In this document: positions 1-9,211 of the stretch, in pieces | How the letters are laid out: the number at the start of each line of letters is the position of its first letter | How positions within the stretch are numbered: position 1 is the first letter of the stretch | NCBI GenBank assembly: GCA_016934635.1 | Contig: JAFGSK010000002.1 | Span: 1-64,000, forward strand | From: Caldifarciminota bacterium | GTDB lineage: Bacteria; Hydrothermota; Tepidihabitantia; B3-TA06 | Direction of reading: 5' to 3' | Length of the DNA: 64,000 bases | Program-made: the position numbers and the translations under genes | The notes under the pieces: model-generated | What the model was told of the DNA's origin: nothing | The model's input: only the letters and a program-made list of their open reading frames with translations | Database searches by the model: none

Positions 1-31
1 CTCCTCTATTGATCGGTTCTTCTTAACCGGA

Positions 32-2281
32 CTAATCTATTATAACCACCTTTCTTGTTGCCTCAAACCCCTCGGCTTCCATACGAACCAGGTAGATGCC
101 TGCGGCCACCTTACGCGAGTTCATATCCAGTCCGTCCCAGGTGCGTTCGTACCGTCCGGGTTGGAACTCGTCGTCAACTATCGACTTGACCAGACGTCCG
201 TTGACGTCAAAGACGGCTATCTCAACATAACTGATGTGAGGTAGGCTAAAACTCATCTGGCACTCGCTGGATTTCAGTACTCTAGGTGCTTGCAACGAGA
301 AAGTAAGCAACATCTTGGTCTTTTCTTCAGCTGCATCAGGCCACATTGTTCTTATCTCTTCGTCGTTCTCTGGACAATCATCGCCCTCAAGCTCTGTCCG
401 ACACTCGATCCTGAACCAGTCCGTACTCGGGGTTTCCCAGACCGGGAAGGTAACCTCTGCGGTGTAGGGATTGTCAAGGTCGTTGCCGCGCCAGTCAAGG
501 AAAGTGATTTCCTGCTGGTTTTGCCATACCAGGGAGTCGGGAGTCTTAGTAACATCCATGATCTCGAGGTCCACGATAACGTTGCGCTCCTCATGGTACC
601 CGAAGTTCTCTACCGTCGCTACACAGGTAAACTCGGTTCCGACAGGATAGGGGTCGGTCCAGGAGTTGCCCCATGAGTGGCCTTCTTCGTTTTGGAGATC
701 AACCACACCCACGTCGTGGGAGAGTAAGCAGGTGATGTACAACCGGCAGGTGTCGTTGTACGGACAGTGGTCTGAAAGATCAGGACCAACCTCGCCCAGG
801 CGAACCAGACCTATCATCTCGTAATGCACGCCTACGAACTCTTTCGGGATCGGGTTATTAACCCAACCGCCGTTCTCGACTACCCAATCCTTGCAGATAC
901 CTTCAGGTGTCCAGGCAGGCATCTGGACTAACATAGTGTCCGGATCGTCCGAAGGGTTCCCGAACCAGCCGATGTTGGCTACCTCTGAGGTCTCGGCATA
1001 GACCGTATCCTTGGCATAGGAGTCGTAGTCAACCACGAACATCTTGACCGGTATCTTGCCTTCACGAGGCTCTTCCTTTCGACCCAGGTTGCCCAGGGCC
1101 AGCTCGACTGCGACCGGGACACCGTCTTCCACGAACTCACGGTCAGGCTTGTTTACGCGGTAGACGGTCAGATCGTGCGGCTCGTCGATGTAGCACGGAG
1201 GCGCGGGTGCAGGGTTCTCAGGCGTGAAGCCGAGGTGCACCGTAAGCTCGACGATGAAGGTCTCGGACACGTAGTCATACCAGTCAAGCCAGCCGTGATT
1301 GTAATTTACCATCCAGACAGCCCCGCGGTGATCGGAAGGCCCGCCGTAGCAGGCTGTCGGTTCCGGCGGAACCAGAAGACCCAGACAGCTCACCCAGCCG
1401 CCTGTGCCAGCACCACCGGAACCCACGCCGGAGCTGGTTGCAGCAGCCCAGATGTTTCCTTCAACGGAGTTGGCTTTAGCATAGATGCCGAGATCTTCGA
1501 CGATCTTATCCTGGCCAGGGCCTCCCGCAGGATCGGTCTTGCGAGGACCGACCTTGCCCGGAAAACTTACTACGTTCCAGCCGTCCTGATAGGTCTGTGA
1601 AACGCCGAAGCCGACAATGCCTTCCTGGCCGGGCATTCCACAGCCGTTCTCGGATTCCCAGACGTCCAGCCTGGGCGGGTCGGTAAGGTTGTATCCATAG
1701 GCGCCCGATTTCATCGCGTCGGTTTCGTGCATGTAAATCCGGCCGCCTTTAACCAATGCACCTCCGTCAAAACGATAGGATGTGCCGTAGGTTTCCCAGT
1801 ATCCTAGAGGTGCCGAGTAAAGGGCATCGGTACTGAGATTTTCCCAGTCCCACTCATAACCCACGGTATCGTCGCAGCCTACGTAGCTCATCTCGACTAA
1901 GGTGTCGTTGGAAGGGTCCTCGTCTCCGTCAAGGGACACTATCAGCTCTTTTCTATAGTAGTGTACGCCTTCCTCGTAAAGCTCACCCGGCTGCCAGCAC
2001 GGGAAGTTGATACACGCTATCTCACCCGGGCCCGGGGGATCCGGCCAGATGGATGATACCTGGTGGTAGACCCGAGTGTCATCGTCATCGTATATATCCA
2101 GGATGACATTGAAGGTTTCGCCTTCCTCACCGAAGTTTCCTACAACCCCCCAGGGCTCGACGTGGGTATACCTGAGAACCATTCGCGGCGGTGAGATGAA
2201 CGCGACCGCTGCCATGTCGTGGGTCTGGGCAAAGCCCAATGAGATACTGAGTATCCCGATAAAACAAGTTAAGGTTTTCAT
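32..2281 (-). CDS. Large exported protein with FlgD-like C-terminal domain
   Basis: A 749-aa protein, probably a surface or secreted structural protein. I start it at the ATG at 2281 because a GGAGG Shine-Dalgarno lies just upstream and the next residues form a signal peptide (MKTLTCFIGILSISLGFAQ). The body has repeated beta-rich modules with the wording 'FTCVATVENFGY' and 'VDLEI', resembling CARDB/Ig-like adhesin modules. The last ~90 residues (VFDVNGRLV, then GIYLVRMEAEGF) match the FlgD-Ig/type-IX-like C-terminal domains of FCB-group secreted proteins. It follows a shorter paralogue with a 14-bp gap, so the two are probably co-transcribed from the sigma54-like promoter at 3673-3688. Substrate or ligand is unknown. 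Confidence 0.85.
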   Translation of the reverse strand: MKTLTCFIGILSISLGFAQTHDMAAVAFISPPRMVLRYTHVEPWGVVGNFGEEGETFNVILDIYDDDDTRVYHQVSSIWPDPPGPGEIACINFPCWQPGELYEEGVHYYRKELIVSLDGDEDPSNDTLVEMSYVGCDDTVGYEWDWENLSTDALYSAPLGYWETYGTSYRFDGGALVKGGRIYMHETDAMKSGAYGYNLTDPPRLDVWESENGCGMPGQEGIVGFGVSQTYQDGWNVVSFPGKVGPRKTDPAGGPGQDKIVEDLGIYAKANSVEGNIWAAATSSGVGSGGAGTGGWVSCLGLLVPPEPTACYGGPSDHRGAVWMVNYNHGWLDWYDYVSETFIVELTVHLGFTPENPAPAPPCYIDEPHDLTVYRVNKPDREFVEDGVPVAVELALGNLGRKEEPREGKIPVKMFVVDYDSYAKDTVYAETSEVANIGWFGNPSDDPDTMLVQMPAWTPEGICKDWVVENGGWVNNPIPKEFVGVHYEMIGLVRLGEVGPDLSDHCPYNDTCRLYITCLLSHDVGVVDLQNEEGHSWGNSWTDPYPVGTEFTCVATVENFGYHEERNVIVDLEIMDVTKTPDSLVWQNQQEITFLDWRGNDLDNPYTAEVTFPVWETPSTDWFRIECRTELEGDDCPENDEEIRTMWPDAAEEKTKMLLTFSLQAPRVLKSSECQMSFSLPHISYVEIAVFDVNGRLVKSIVDDEFQPGRYERTWDGLDMNSRKVAAGIYLVRMEAEGFEATRKVVIID

Positions 2282-2295
2282 CACATCCTCCTTTC

Positions 2296-3462
2296 CTAGT
2301 TTATGATTACTACCTTTTTTACGTCGCTGAAGCCCAGAGCCTCCATACGAATCAGGTAGATGCCTGAAGGGAGCTTGCGACCTTGGTTGTCTGAACCATT
2401 CCATATTAGATAGTGTTCGCCACCTTCGTAGAGCTTTTCGGTAATTGTTCGAAGCAGACACCCTTCAACATCGTATACGCCGATTTCCAGATAGCAGGCT
2501 TCAGGAATAATAAAACGAATCTCAAATCCACGGCAGCTTTGATTACTATGGTCAACCTCAAAGCTGAGCTGGGTAAGCTGAACCGGTTTGAAAGCCACTG
2601 CAGGCGTATCGTCGGGGGGCCGTAGTACGTGATGCGTCCATTCGTCATTTTCCGGGCACTCATCATCACGTAACTCGGTGCGAACCTCAAACCTGTACCA
2701 GTGCTCTTCAGGCATGGCGAACGTCGGAAACTCCACCTCAACCTTGTAAGGGAAGTCATCTCCCGCAGTACGGCTGTAAATATGCCTCGCCCACTGGGCA
2801 TTGTGCCATACCAGGGAGTCAGGATCCTTGGTTGCGTCCAAGATCTCGAGGTCGACGACAACGTCGTTCAACTCATTGTAACCGAAGTTCTCGACGGTGG
2901 CTATGCAGGTGAATTTTGTTCCTGCAGGGAACCGGTCCATAGGAAACCACCACGAATGACCTTCCTTGTTTCCCATATCAACCACACCCACGTCATTAGA
3001 TAGCAATGCAGTTGCGAAATCACGTGAGCTGTCGTTGGCTGGGTTCTGGTCGTTAACCTCATCAACCACCCCTATAACCTCGAAGTATTCGCCTACAAAG
3101 TAAAGATCAGGAGGTCCTCCGGCCAGGTGTTCCCAATCCTTACAGACACCACTCGGTATCCAGGCTGGAAAATCTACCTCTACCGTATCTGAAGCAGAAC
3201 TAGGGATCCCGAGGTAGGGGATGGTTGCGGATTCGGTATAGACCGTGTCGTCATCCCATATATCGACGATGATGAGCTTGACCGGAACGAACGTTTCCTG
3301 CACCCAACCAAGGTTAACGATCTTGACTCGCGGGATGATCTCAATCCCGTCCTGAATCCACGTTTCGTCGGGTACGACGATCTCGGTTACCGTAAGATCG
3401 TGGGTCTGGGCAAAGCCCGTGGTGATACTGAGTAATCCAAGAATACAACATAGAATTTTCAT
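2296..3462 (-). CDS. Exported paralogue of the preceding protein with FlgD-like C-terminal domain
   Basis: A 388-aa exported protein. The chosen ATG at 3462 follows an AAAGGAGGAGG ribosome-binding site (GTG at 3465 is an in-frame alternative) and opens a signal peptide (MKILCCILGLLSITTGFAQ). Its middle section parallels the larger downstream protein: both have 'GHSW', 'FTC.ATVENFGY' and 'VDLEI.D.TK.PDSLVW'. The C-terminus (GVYDVEGCLL, then GIYLIRMEALGF) is the same FlgD-like domain. The pair looks like a duplication in which the downstream copy gained extra modules. The start overlaps the TGA of a 57-codon upstream reading frame (TGATG), suggesting translational coupling. Function beyond a surface or secreted role is not recognisable. 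Confidence 0.85.
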   Translation of the reverse strand: MKILCCILGLLSITTGFAQTHDLTVTEIVVPDETWIQDGIEIIPRVKIVNLGWVQETFVPVKLIIVDIWDDDTVYTESATIPYLGIPSSASDTVEVDFPAWIPSGVCKDWEHLAGGPPDLYFVGEYFEVIGVVDEVNDQNPANDSSRDFATALLSNDVGVVDMGNKEGHSWWFPMDRFPAGTKFTCIATVENFGYNELNDVVVDLEILDATKDPDSLVWHNAQWARHIYSRTAGDDFPYKVEVEFPTFAMPEEHWYRFEVRTELRDDECPENDEWTHHVLRPPDDTPAVAFKPVQLTQLSFEVDHSNQSCRGFEIRFIIPEACYLEIGVYDVEGCLLRTITEKLYEGGEHYLIWNGSDNQGRKLPSGIYLIRMEALGFSDVKKVVIIN

Positions 3463-3635
3463 CACCTCCTCCTTTTCTCTTTATGATTATTAATTTGCCC
3501 TTGAATTCCTCCCGTGCGAACATAGACTAGAAAAAACCTACTCCCGTATCCTATAATTGAGTCCAGAACCACAAGAGGACTTTCACCCACTCCCCTAACC
3601 ATCTTTCCCGGACCAGAACGAAGTACTGGTTTCAT
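3462..3635 (-). pseudogene. 57-codon leader ORF or decayed exported-protein relic
   Basis: The ATG at 3635 has a strong AAGGAGGAGG ribosome-binding site, and the frame runs 57 codons to a TGA overlapping the next gene's ATG. The product has no signal peptide or recognisable domain. Near its end 'GSRFFLVYVRTGG' resembles the 'GIYLVRMEAEG' strand of the neighbouring C-terminal domains, and a +1 shift from there reads 'EEFKGKLIIIK', like their final 'KVVIID'. Two readings are possible: a relic of a third paralogue that lost its middle and shifted frame, or a real short first gene coupled to the operon. I favour the relic but the ribosome-binding site looks intact. Confidence 0.35.
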
Positions 3636-3672
3636 AACCTCCTCCTTCGCGCATAGTTACACTATAAATACT

Positions 3673-3688
3673 AGCAATTTTCATGCCA
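3673..3688 (-). promoter_or_regulatory. Sigma54-type (-24/-12) promoter of the exported-protein operon
   Basis: Read on the minus strand the sequence is TGGCATG-AAAA-TTGCT, one base off the sigma54 consensus TGGCACG-N4-TTGCW. It lies about 40 bp upstream of the 57-codon frame that opens the minus-strand operon, giving a predicted start near 3662. The inverted repeat at 3821-3842 lies about 130 bp upstream, a normal distance for a sigma54 enhancer, and a half-site of the same motif (AGTTACACT) is at 3655-3663. The link to the adjacent regulator is inference. Confidence 0.7.
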
Positions 3689-3711
3689 TAAAGCCCCTGA
3701 AATAACACCAG

Positions 3712-3789
3712 GATTATCAATACTCTGCCGATGTAGGGGTAAGGTCATATTAAATAAATTGCACAAAAGGATAACTAAGATTATCAATA
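3712..3789. repeat. Direct repeat GATTATCAATA in the divergent intergenic region
   Basis: The 11-mer GATTATCAATA occurs at 3712-3722 and again at 3779-3789, 67 bp apart, between the minus-strand sigma54-type promoter and the plus-strand regulator promoter. It could bind an accessory or bending protein; it does not fit the IHF consensus well. Function unknown. Confidence 0.4.
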
Positions 3790-3802
3790 AATATAATGGG
3801 GG

Positions 3803-3830
3803 TTGACTTTTGGCATTTTAAGTGTAACAT
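3803..3830 (+). promoter_or_regulatory. Housekeeping promoter of the first kinase-sigma54 regulator
   Basis: TTGACT (3803-3808), a 16-bp spacer and TAACAT (3825-3830). The -10 element lies inside the inverted repeat at 3821-3842 and the start codon follows 13 bp later, so the transcript would have almost no leader. This predicts autoregulation by whatever binds the repeat. Confidence 0.6.
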
Positions 3831-3842
3831 TTATATTACACT
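3821..3842. promoter_or_regulatory. 22-bp inverted repeat (probable operator/enhancer)
   Basis: Arms AGTGTAA and TTACACT flank an 8-bp centre; 18 of 22 positions are symmetric. The core matches the GTAACAT-TT-ATGTTAC dyads clustered at 8828-9017. It overlaps the regulator's own -10 and lies about 130 bp upstream of the divergent sigma54-type promoter, so one site could repress the regulator gene and activate the exported-protein operon. Confidence 0.65.
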
Positions 3843-3843
3843 T

Positions 3844-6800
3844 ATGGAAAGAGAAGAAGCACAAGCTACGCTGAATAAGGGCTTAACCCTGTTGCGAGTT
3901 TTAGGTAAGGGCGAGGGTACGGTAGTGTGGTTGGCCGCAGATGAAGAAACTGGCAAAGATGTTGCGGTAAAGATGGCTACTGAGCCAGATTCTACCCACC
4001 GTCTTGAACGGGAATTCGCCATGCTTGAGCGCTTTGACCATCCCGGTATTCTGAAGGTTTTTAAGTTCAGTATAAACAACAACCTGCCTTACTTCACTAT
4101 GGAATTTATTGAAGGTGAACCGTTTAACGAATTTCTTCTCAAGTGCCACGGGAGCGAGGATTTTTCTACCCTTTTCACTGAGGTTTTTGGCCAAGTAGTA
4201 GCGATCCTGGCCTTGATTCATCATCAAGGGGTAGTGCACGCCGATGTGAAGCCTGCGAATCTTCTGGTTCGAGATTCAGGCGAACCTGTGCTTCTGGATT
4301 TCGGGTTTGCAGAGGATTATATGCTTGAACGCGGAAGACCGCCTCGAGGAACCCTCGATTACGTGGCGCCTGAGCTTTTTCGGGGTGAAAACGTGGGCCC
4401 GGCAACCGATCTCTACTCGCTTGGCGTCATGGCTTACGAGGTACTTGCCGGGAAGAAATTATGGGAAAAGGAATCGCTACGAGATCTGGTTGCATCGAAG
4501 CTTACAACTCCTCCTGCATTCGGTAAGAACCTGCGTTTCCTTTCGGAAGAACTAAAGGATCTGATCCTGCGTCTCCTGAACCCGGAACCCGAACTCCGAC
4601 CGACCGCTTCTGAAGTTGCGGACATCGTCTCTTTGGAACTTAACAAAACCAAGGGGCTAAAGATTGCCTCCCCTGGTTTCGTACCCAGGTTGGTTTTCGG
4701 AGGCAGGGAAGAAGAAATAGAGGAGTTGGAGCGACTCCTTTTTGAAGAAAAAAAGGTTGTATTCCTTACCGGTGAACAGGGCATAGGGAAAACTCGCTTA
4801 ATGTGTGAACTTCGGTTTCGTAGCCTGGTAAAGAAACGTAATATCATAATGCTCCACTGCCGGGCTGGCCATCTATCCCTTCTGGAACATCTGGCTGCAA
4901 TAATCGGCATGCCCAGAAATGCGTTTACCGCGGATGAAGCTGTACAGAACTATGAACGGATACTTCAGGAACTCTACAAGCAGGGAATAAGCGCTTTGCT
5001 GATAGACGCGGCGTGTGAACTCTCGACCTATGAGGAACAAGCCTTAGGCTTTCTGGCACGCGGCCTGGAAGCAAAAAGCGGAGTCCTTTTGACAGGGGTT
5101 GAGGAAGAAATCCATCCTACGGGATCGAAGTTTTTACTGGCACCTTTGTCAGACCAGGAAATAGAAGAACTCGTTAAATTTAGCTTCCGCACCCTTACCT
5201 CAAGCAAGGAACTTGCATATGACCTGTCCGCCTTGAGCCAGGGTAACCCTCATAAGTTCCAGGAGCTTTTGGAGATATTCTGCCACCAAGGTTGGCTCAG
5301 GCAGGAACCGGGCTGGGTTTACAGTTCTCCAGACGATAAAAGTGCCATCTCTACTCAACTCAGCCAATGGCTTGAAGAGAAAACAGCTTTGCTCCATCCG
5401 CCCTCGAAAACACTTCTCAACGTATTGGCATTAAGTGAAGGCTCTCTTCCCTTGGACGTACTGAAGCAAATAAATCGAGGTTCTGACATAACTTGGTCTT
5501 TGAAGGAACTTTCGAGAAAGAGGTTGGTTAACCAGATCATCCATCGTGATCGGATTCATTATGCGATTCCAGGTGAGTTTATAAAGGAAGCGGCTTTGGC
5601 AAAAATTCAAACCAAAGAAGCACAAAGACTACTTAAAGACCTGGTTTATGGTTTTGAAACCACTCTTGAGGCCCGGTGGGGAAAGGACCTCAAGGGTTGG
5701 CAGGATGATGAATGCCTGATTCATCTCGCAAGGCTCTCTTTCAAAGCGAAGCTTACAGGTAAGGCCAAGACCTACCTGATACTAGCAGCTAAGCAGTTAG
5801 TTAACCTTGGTTATTTCGATCAGGCGATAACCTTCTACGAGAATCTCTTGACCCTTAATCCTGGGGTTGAAAAAAAGACAAAGGCTTTGAAGGAGCTGGG
5901 CCGCATTGCCAGCATCCGGTACGATCCCGAAGCCTGTCACGACTTTTACTCCCGTGTAATTCCCTTGACCAAGGACCCTGAAGAGAAGGCTGATTTGCTG
6001 TACCGCATAGGAATGGCCTATCAGAGGTCACGGGATCTCGACCTCGCCGGGGAATACTTCGACAAAAGTGAACAGTACCTTGGAGAAAAACCGTCTGAGC
6101 TGAGTACCCAACTCCTATCAGCGCGGGGATGGAACGCCTTACTTAGGTCCGATTTAGACGAGGCTGAGAGGTCTTTCGATAGATGCCTGGTCGAAAAGGC
6201 TTCGCCAGCCAACCACCACCGGAATCTCTTCAGTCTGGCAATCGTGCTTACACACAAGGCGGAATACGGAAAAGCCTTGAATTACGTCCGCCAGGCGCTT
6301 GAAGGCAGCAAAGCCTGCAAAGAAAACAGCGCTGCTTGTCAATATGCGATCCTGGCCGTAGACATCTGTCAAAGGCTGGGTAACCTCAAACAGGCTGAAA
6401 CTTACTTAGGTGAAGCAGAGGAGTTAAGCCTGAGGATCCAGAATCCCTTCCTGAACGCGGATATCCTGCGTTTTAAGGCAACCTTGGCCGGATACAAAGG
6501 GCAGGTAAGGAATGCTAAAGGCCTTGCCCGTCAGGCGCTCGAGATATTAGACAGGCTTCAGAGTGAAACCGAATTGCCCGCGGTCCTGGCAATAGGGGCT
6601 GAGCAATCAAGGAATCTGGGTGAGTGGGATCATGCCCACGAAACATTGCGCAAGCTCTGGAAGATCGTGGCAACCCAAAAATCCAGGCGTAACTTTATCC
6701 CTTATGTGCTTACCAACTGGTCGCATCTCTTCCTAGAGCAGGGCAAGCGATTCATTGCAGACCGGATGCTCCGTAAGATCAGGAACCTCACCAAAACTAA

Positions 6801-8829
6801 AGGATCGAAGGCGGATTCAATAGGCTGCGCTATTATGGAATGTAGATTTGCCTTTACCTGCAACGATTACCCCAAAGCACGAGAGATCCTTAAGGGTGTT
6901 TTCTCGGTTTTGGACAATGATGGTGATATATGGTCGAGATTAAATGTCGCTTTGCTTGGTGCTGAGCTTTTTTACAAAGAAGGAAAAATCTCACAAGCCC
7001 TTACCGAGTCCAGGAAGCTGATTAAGAAGGTTGAAGAATCCGGCTTCGAGGCCTTATTAGGCGAAGCCTTACGACTTGAGGGTGAGGTACTTGTTGCCAG
7101 TGATGAATATAAAAAAGGCCTAGCCGTCTTGCGCCGAAGTATAGATGTCTTTAAGAAACAGGAAAATCTCTACGAATACGGCAAGACCCTTTACATAATG
7201 TCAGCGTCGATGTTCGAGAAACAGGGCTACAGCGACGAAGCGTTGACCTATCTTGAAGAGGCAAAAACTGTTTTCCAGAGATTGAGTTTGGAACCTGAGT
7301 TGGCTCGTATCCAACGTTTTCGCGCGGAACACTTCCAGGACTGGCGTCAGCCTTTCGGGCTTTCCTTAGCTTACCTTTCCGGTCTGAAATACATAAGTGA
7401 ACTGATCAACAATCGTCTGGGTGAAGAGGATTTTATGATCCAGTTGCTATCGGTGATACTGGAACTCACCGGAGCAGAACGAGGAATGGTATTCTTTGTG
7501 GAGAAGGCTCAGCTTTATTCGGTGGCTTCAAAACAGATGGATGCTTCATCAAAAAAAGACGCCCGGCTTATCTCCCAGACGGTTATCAGGCAAGTCAAGC
7601 AAGAGCTTGCACCCATATACACTTCGGATGCAACCCAGGATGATCGATTCAACCGCGCTCAGAGTATCATACTTAATCGTATCCGTTCTATCTTGTGCCT
7701 GCCGCTCAAGATCGGTGATCGACTGATAGGAACGGTTTACTTGGACAGCCGAATGCCAGGCCTATTCGATCAACGTAAAGTAATCTACTTTGAAGCACTC
7801 TCAAACCTTCTTGCTGTCACTACGGACAAGTCTCTTGAGTTTCAGAAACTCAAAGAAGAACTCCTCTTGTCTCGCAGGCGAAAAAAGTGGGAAAGATCAG
7901 GTGTAGTTATCGGAAACTCCCCAGTAATGAAAGAAATCTGCCGCCAGTTGGAACAAGCTGCCCAATCCGAGGCTAACGTACTGCTTGAAGGCGAGACCGG
8001 GACCGGCAAAGGGGTATACGCTCGCATGATCCATGAACAGAGCACCCGACGTGACCGTGAATTCTGCTCAATCGACTGCGGGATACTTCCAGAGACTCTT
8101 TTCGAATCCGAGTTGTTCGGCGCAAAGAAGGGAGCCTATAGCGGTGCAGATCAGGATCGTATGGGGCTTCTGGAAGCAGCGGACGGCTCAACCGTATTCC
8201 TCGACGAGATCACCAACATGACCCTGGCTACCCAGGGTAAACTTCTTGAAGTAATCGAAGAACGTGTGATACGTAGATTAGGTGAGACCAGAAAGAGACA
8301 GGTAAACATAAGGTTCATATTTGCCACTAATCGGAACCTTGTAAAGGAAGTAAGGGACGGTAACTTCAGGGAGGACCTCTACTATCGCTTGGCAACCTTT
8401 AAAATCCATATCCCTTCTCTGCGTGACCGTAAAGAGGATATCCCGGAGTTCGTTGATTTTTTCGTGAAGAAATACTCATCAGAATTGTCAAAAGAAGTAA
8501 ACCAGGTAGGTTCAAACACGATCCAAGCGCTCATGAATTATTATTGGCCAGGCAATATCCGTGAGTTGGCCAACGTTATGGAAAGAGCCGTACTCCTAGC
8601 AAAAAGTGGGCGCATATCACCCAGACATCTGGATCAACGTTTCTGGCCTCAAGTTACCCCAAGACTGAAGGATATCCGAAGGATTGAAGACGCGGAACTG
8701 ATCAGGCGAACTCTTTTTCAAACCCGAGGTAACGTGACCCAGGCGGCAAAAAGGCTGGGGATATCACGTCAACATCTTATCAGGCTTATCAAACGCTACG
8801 GAATATCACGCGATCCAACCAAGGGGTGA
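3844..8829 (+). CDS. Ser/Thr kinase-ATPase-TPR-GAF-sigma54 activator-Fis HTH regulator (first copy)
   Basis: A 1661-aa one-protein signalling relay, presumably cytoplasmic. Domain order by approximate residue: Ser/Thr kinase 10-265 (loop GKGEG, Lys in VAVKMA, catalytic HADVKPAN with D134, DFG, APEL); AAA_16-type ATPase 284-560 (Walker A GEQGIGKT); TPR array about 620-1160; GAF 1183-1335; sigma54 AAA+ 1354-1592 (Walker A GETGTGKG, Walker B VFLDEI, sigma54-contact loop GAYSGA where GAFTGA is usual); Fis-type HTH 1612-1661 (GNVTQAAKRLGISRQHL). The kinase is non-RD (HAD instead of HRD). I start at ATG 3844 rather than 3796 because the -10 overlaps the upstream sequence. It is flanked by sigma54-type promoters on both sides and by private inverted repeats, so it probably activates both neighbours and controls itself. 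The sensed signal is unknown. Confidence 0.92.
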   Translation: MEREEAQATLNKGLTLLRVLGKGEGTVVWLAADEETGKDVAVKMATEPDSTHRLEREFAMLERFDHPGILKVFKFSINNNLPYFTMEFIEGEPFNEFLLKCHGSEDFSTLFTEVFGQVVAILALIHHQGVVHADVKPANLLVRDSGEPVLLDFGFAEDYMLERGRPPRGTLDYVAPELFRGENVGPATDLYSLGVMAYEVLAGKKLWEKESLRDLVASKLTTPPAFGKNLRFLSEELKDLILRLLNPEPELRPTASEVADIVSLELNKTKGLKIASPGFVPRLVFGGREEEIEELERLLFEEKKVVFLTGEQGIGKTRLMCELRFRSLVKKRNIIMLHCRAGHLSLLEHLAAIIGMPRNAFTADEAVQNYERILQELYKQGISALLIDAACELSTYEEQALGFLARGLEAKSGVLLTGVEEEIHPTGSKFLLAPLSDQEIEELVKFSFRTLTSSKELAYDLSALSQGNPHKFQELLEIFCHQGWLRQEPGWVYSSPDDKSAISTQLSQWLEEKTALLHPPSKTLLNVLALSEGSLPLDVLKQINRGSDITWSLKELSRKRLVNQIIHRDRIHYAIPGEFIKEAALAKIQTKEAQRLLKDLVYGFETTLEARWGKDLKGWQDDECLIHLARLSFKAKLTGKAKTYLILAAKQLVNLGYFDQAITFYENLLTLNPGVEKKTKALKELGRIASIRYDPEACHDFYSRVIPLTKDPEEKADLLYRIGMAYQRSRDLDLAGEYFDKSEQYLGEKPSELSTQLLSARGWNALLRSDLDEAERSFDRCLVEKASPANHHRNLFSLAIVLTHKAEYGKALNYVRQALEGSKACKENSAACQYAILAVDICQRLGNLKQAETYLGEAEELSLRIQNPFLNADILRFKATLAGYKGQVRNAKGLARQALEILDRLQSETELPAVLAIGAEQSRNLGEWDHAHETLRKLWKIVATQKSRRNFIPYVLTNWSHLFLEQGKRFIADRMLRKIRNLTKTKGSKADSIGCAIMECRFAFTCNDYPKAREILKGVFSVLDNDGDIWSRLNVALLGAELFYKEGKISQALTESRKLIKKVEESGFEALLGEALRLEGEVLVASDEYKKGLAVLRRSIDVFKKQENLYEYGKTLYIMSASMFEKQGYSDEALTYLEEAKTVFQRLSLEPELARIQRFRAEHFQDWRQPFGLSLAYLSGLKYISELINNRLGEEDFMIQLLSVILELTGAERGMVFFVEKAQLYSVASKQMDASSKKDARLISQTVIRQVKQELAPIYTSDATQDDRFNRAQSIILNRIRSILCLPLKIGDRLIGTVYLDSRMPGLFDQRKVIYFEALSNLLAVTTDKSLEFQKLKEELLLSRRRKKWERSGVVIGNSPVMKEICRQLEQAAQSEANVLLEGETGTGKGVYARMIHEQSTRRDREFCSIDCGILPETLFESELFGAKKGAYSGADQDRMGLLEAADGSTVFLDEITNMTLATQGKLLEVIEERVIRRLGETRKRQVNIRFIFATNRNLVKEVRDGNFREDLYYRLATFKIHIPSLRDRKEDIPEFVDFFVKKYSSELSKEVNQVGSNTIQALMNYYWPGNIRELANVMERAVLLAKSGRISPRHLDQRFWPQVTPRLKDIRRIEDAELIRRTLFQTRGNVTQAAKRLGISRQHLIRLIKRYGISRDPTKG

Positions 8830-9017
8830 CACATAAATGTTACATCTTCTTTATTCCGTAAGCGAAACATAAATTTAACTTAGGAGGATAACAGTGGGAA
8901 TCCTTCAAAAAAACCGTAACATTTTGGTTACTATTTTTTTCTTACCTAAACAACAATCTAGCTGAGGTTAGAACAACTTTGTTCAAGTCCGTAAAAAGGG
9001 TGTAACATTTATGTTAC
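8828..9017. promoter_or_regulatory. Array of GTAACAT-TT-ATGTTAC inverted repeats (enhancer sites)
   Basis: Between the regulator's stop codon and the sigma54 promoter at 9160 lie dyads of one design (7-bp arms, 2-bp centre): 9002-9017 is perfect (GTAACATTTATGTTAC); 8916-8931 has one arm mismatch; 8828-8843 and 8864-8879 are weaker; 8970-8985 carries the variant AGAACAA-CT-TTGTTCA. Centres are 36, 52, 54 and 32 bp apart, several close to whole helical turns. The nearest lies about 160 bp upstream of the -12 element, typical of sigma54 upstream activating sites. Binding by the Fis-type domain of the adjacent regulator is inference. Confidence 0.7.
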
Positions 9018-9159
9018 GTTTTTTAGGGTGTCCAATTTGCCTCTTGCGTTCGTGCTGTCGTATGTCCTAGTTATACGCAGCTTACAAATTATTTTCGTGA
9101 TATTATATATGATATAAAAATCGATCTATTTAAGCCACGCTTTACCGCATCTTGCAACC

Positions 9160-9175
9160 TGGCACGAAAGTTGCA
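9160..9175 (+). promoter_or_regulatory. Consensus sigma54 promoter
   Basis: TGGCACG-AAAG-TTGCA is a full match to the -24/-12 consensus. The predicted start is near 9186, followed by a TTGGAGG ribosome-binding site and the ATG at 9212. The dyad array lies directly upstream. Confidence 0.85.
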
Positions 9176-9211
9176 GGAATATGGATTAAACCAACTTTTG
9201 GAGGCTGAATT

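Noticed and set aside
1175-1600. 141-codon plus-strand frame inside the large exported-protein gene
   Set aside because: Antisense shadow of a well-supported gene, with Cys/Arg-rich low-quality composition and no ribosome-binding site.
3712-3789. GATTATCAATA repeats as IHF sites
   Set aside because: They fit the first half of the IHF consensus but the second half is missing at the right distance.
5044-5060. TGGCACG within the first regulator gene as a sigma54 -24 element
   Set aside because: No TTGC at the required distance; it is coding sequence.
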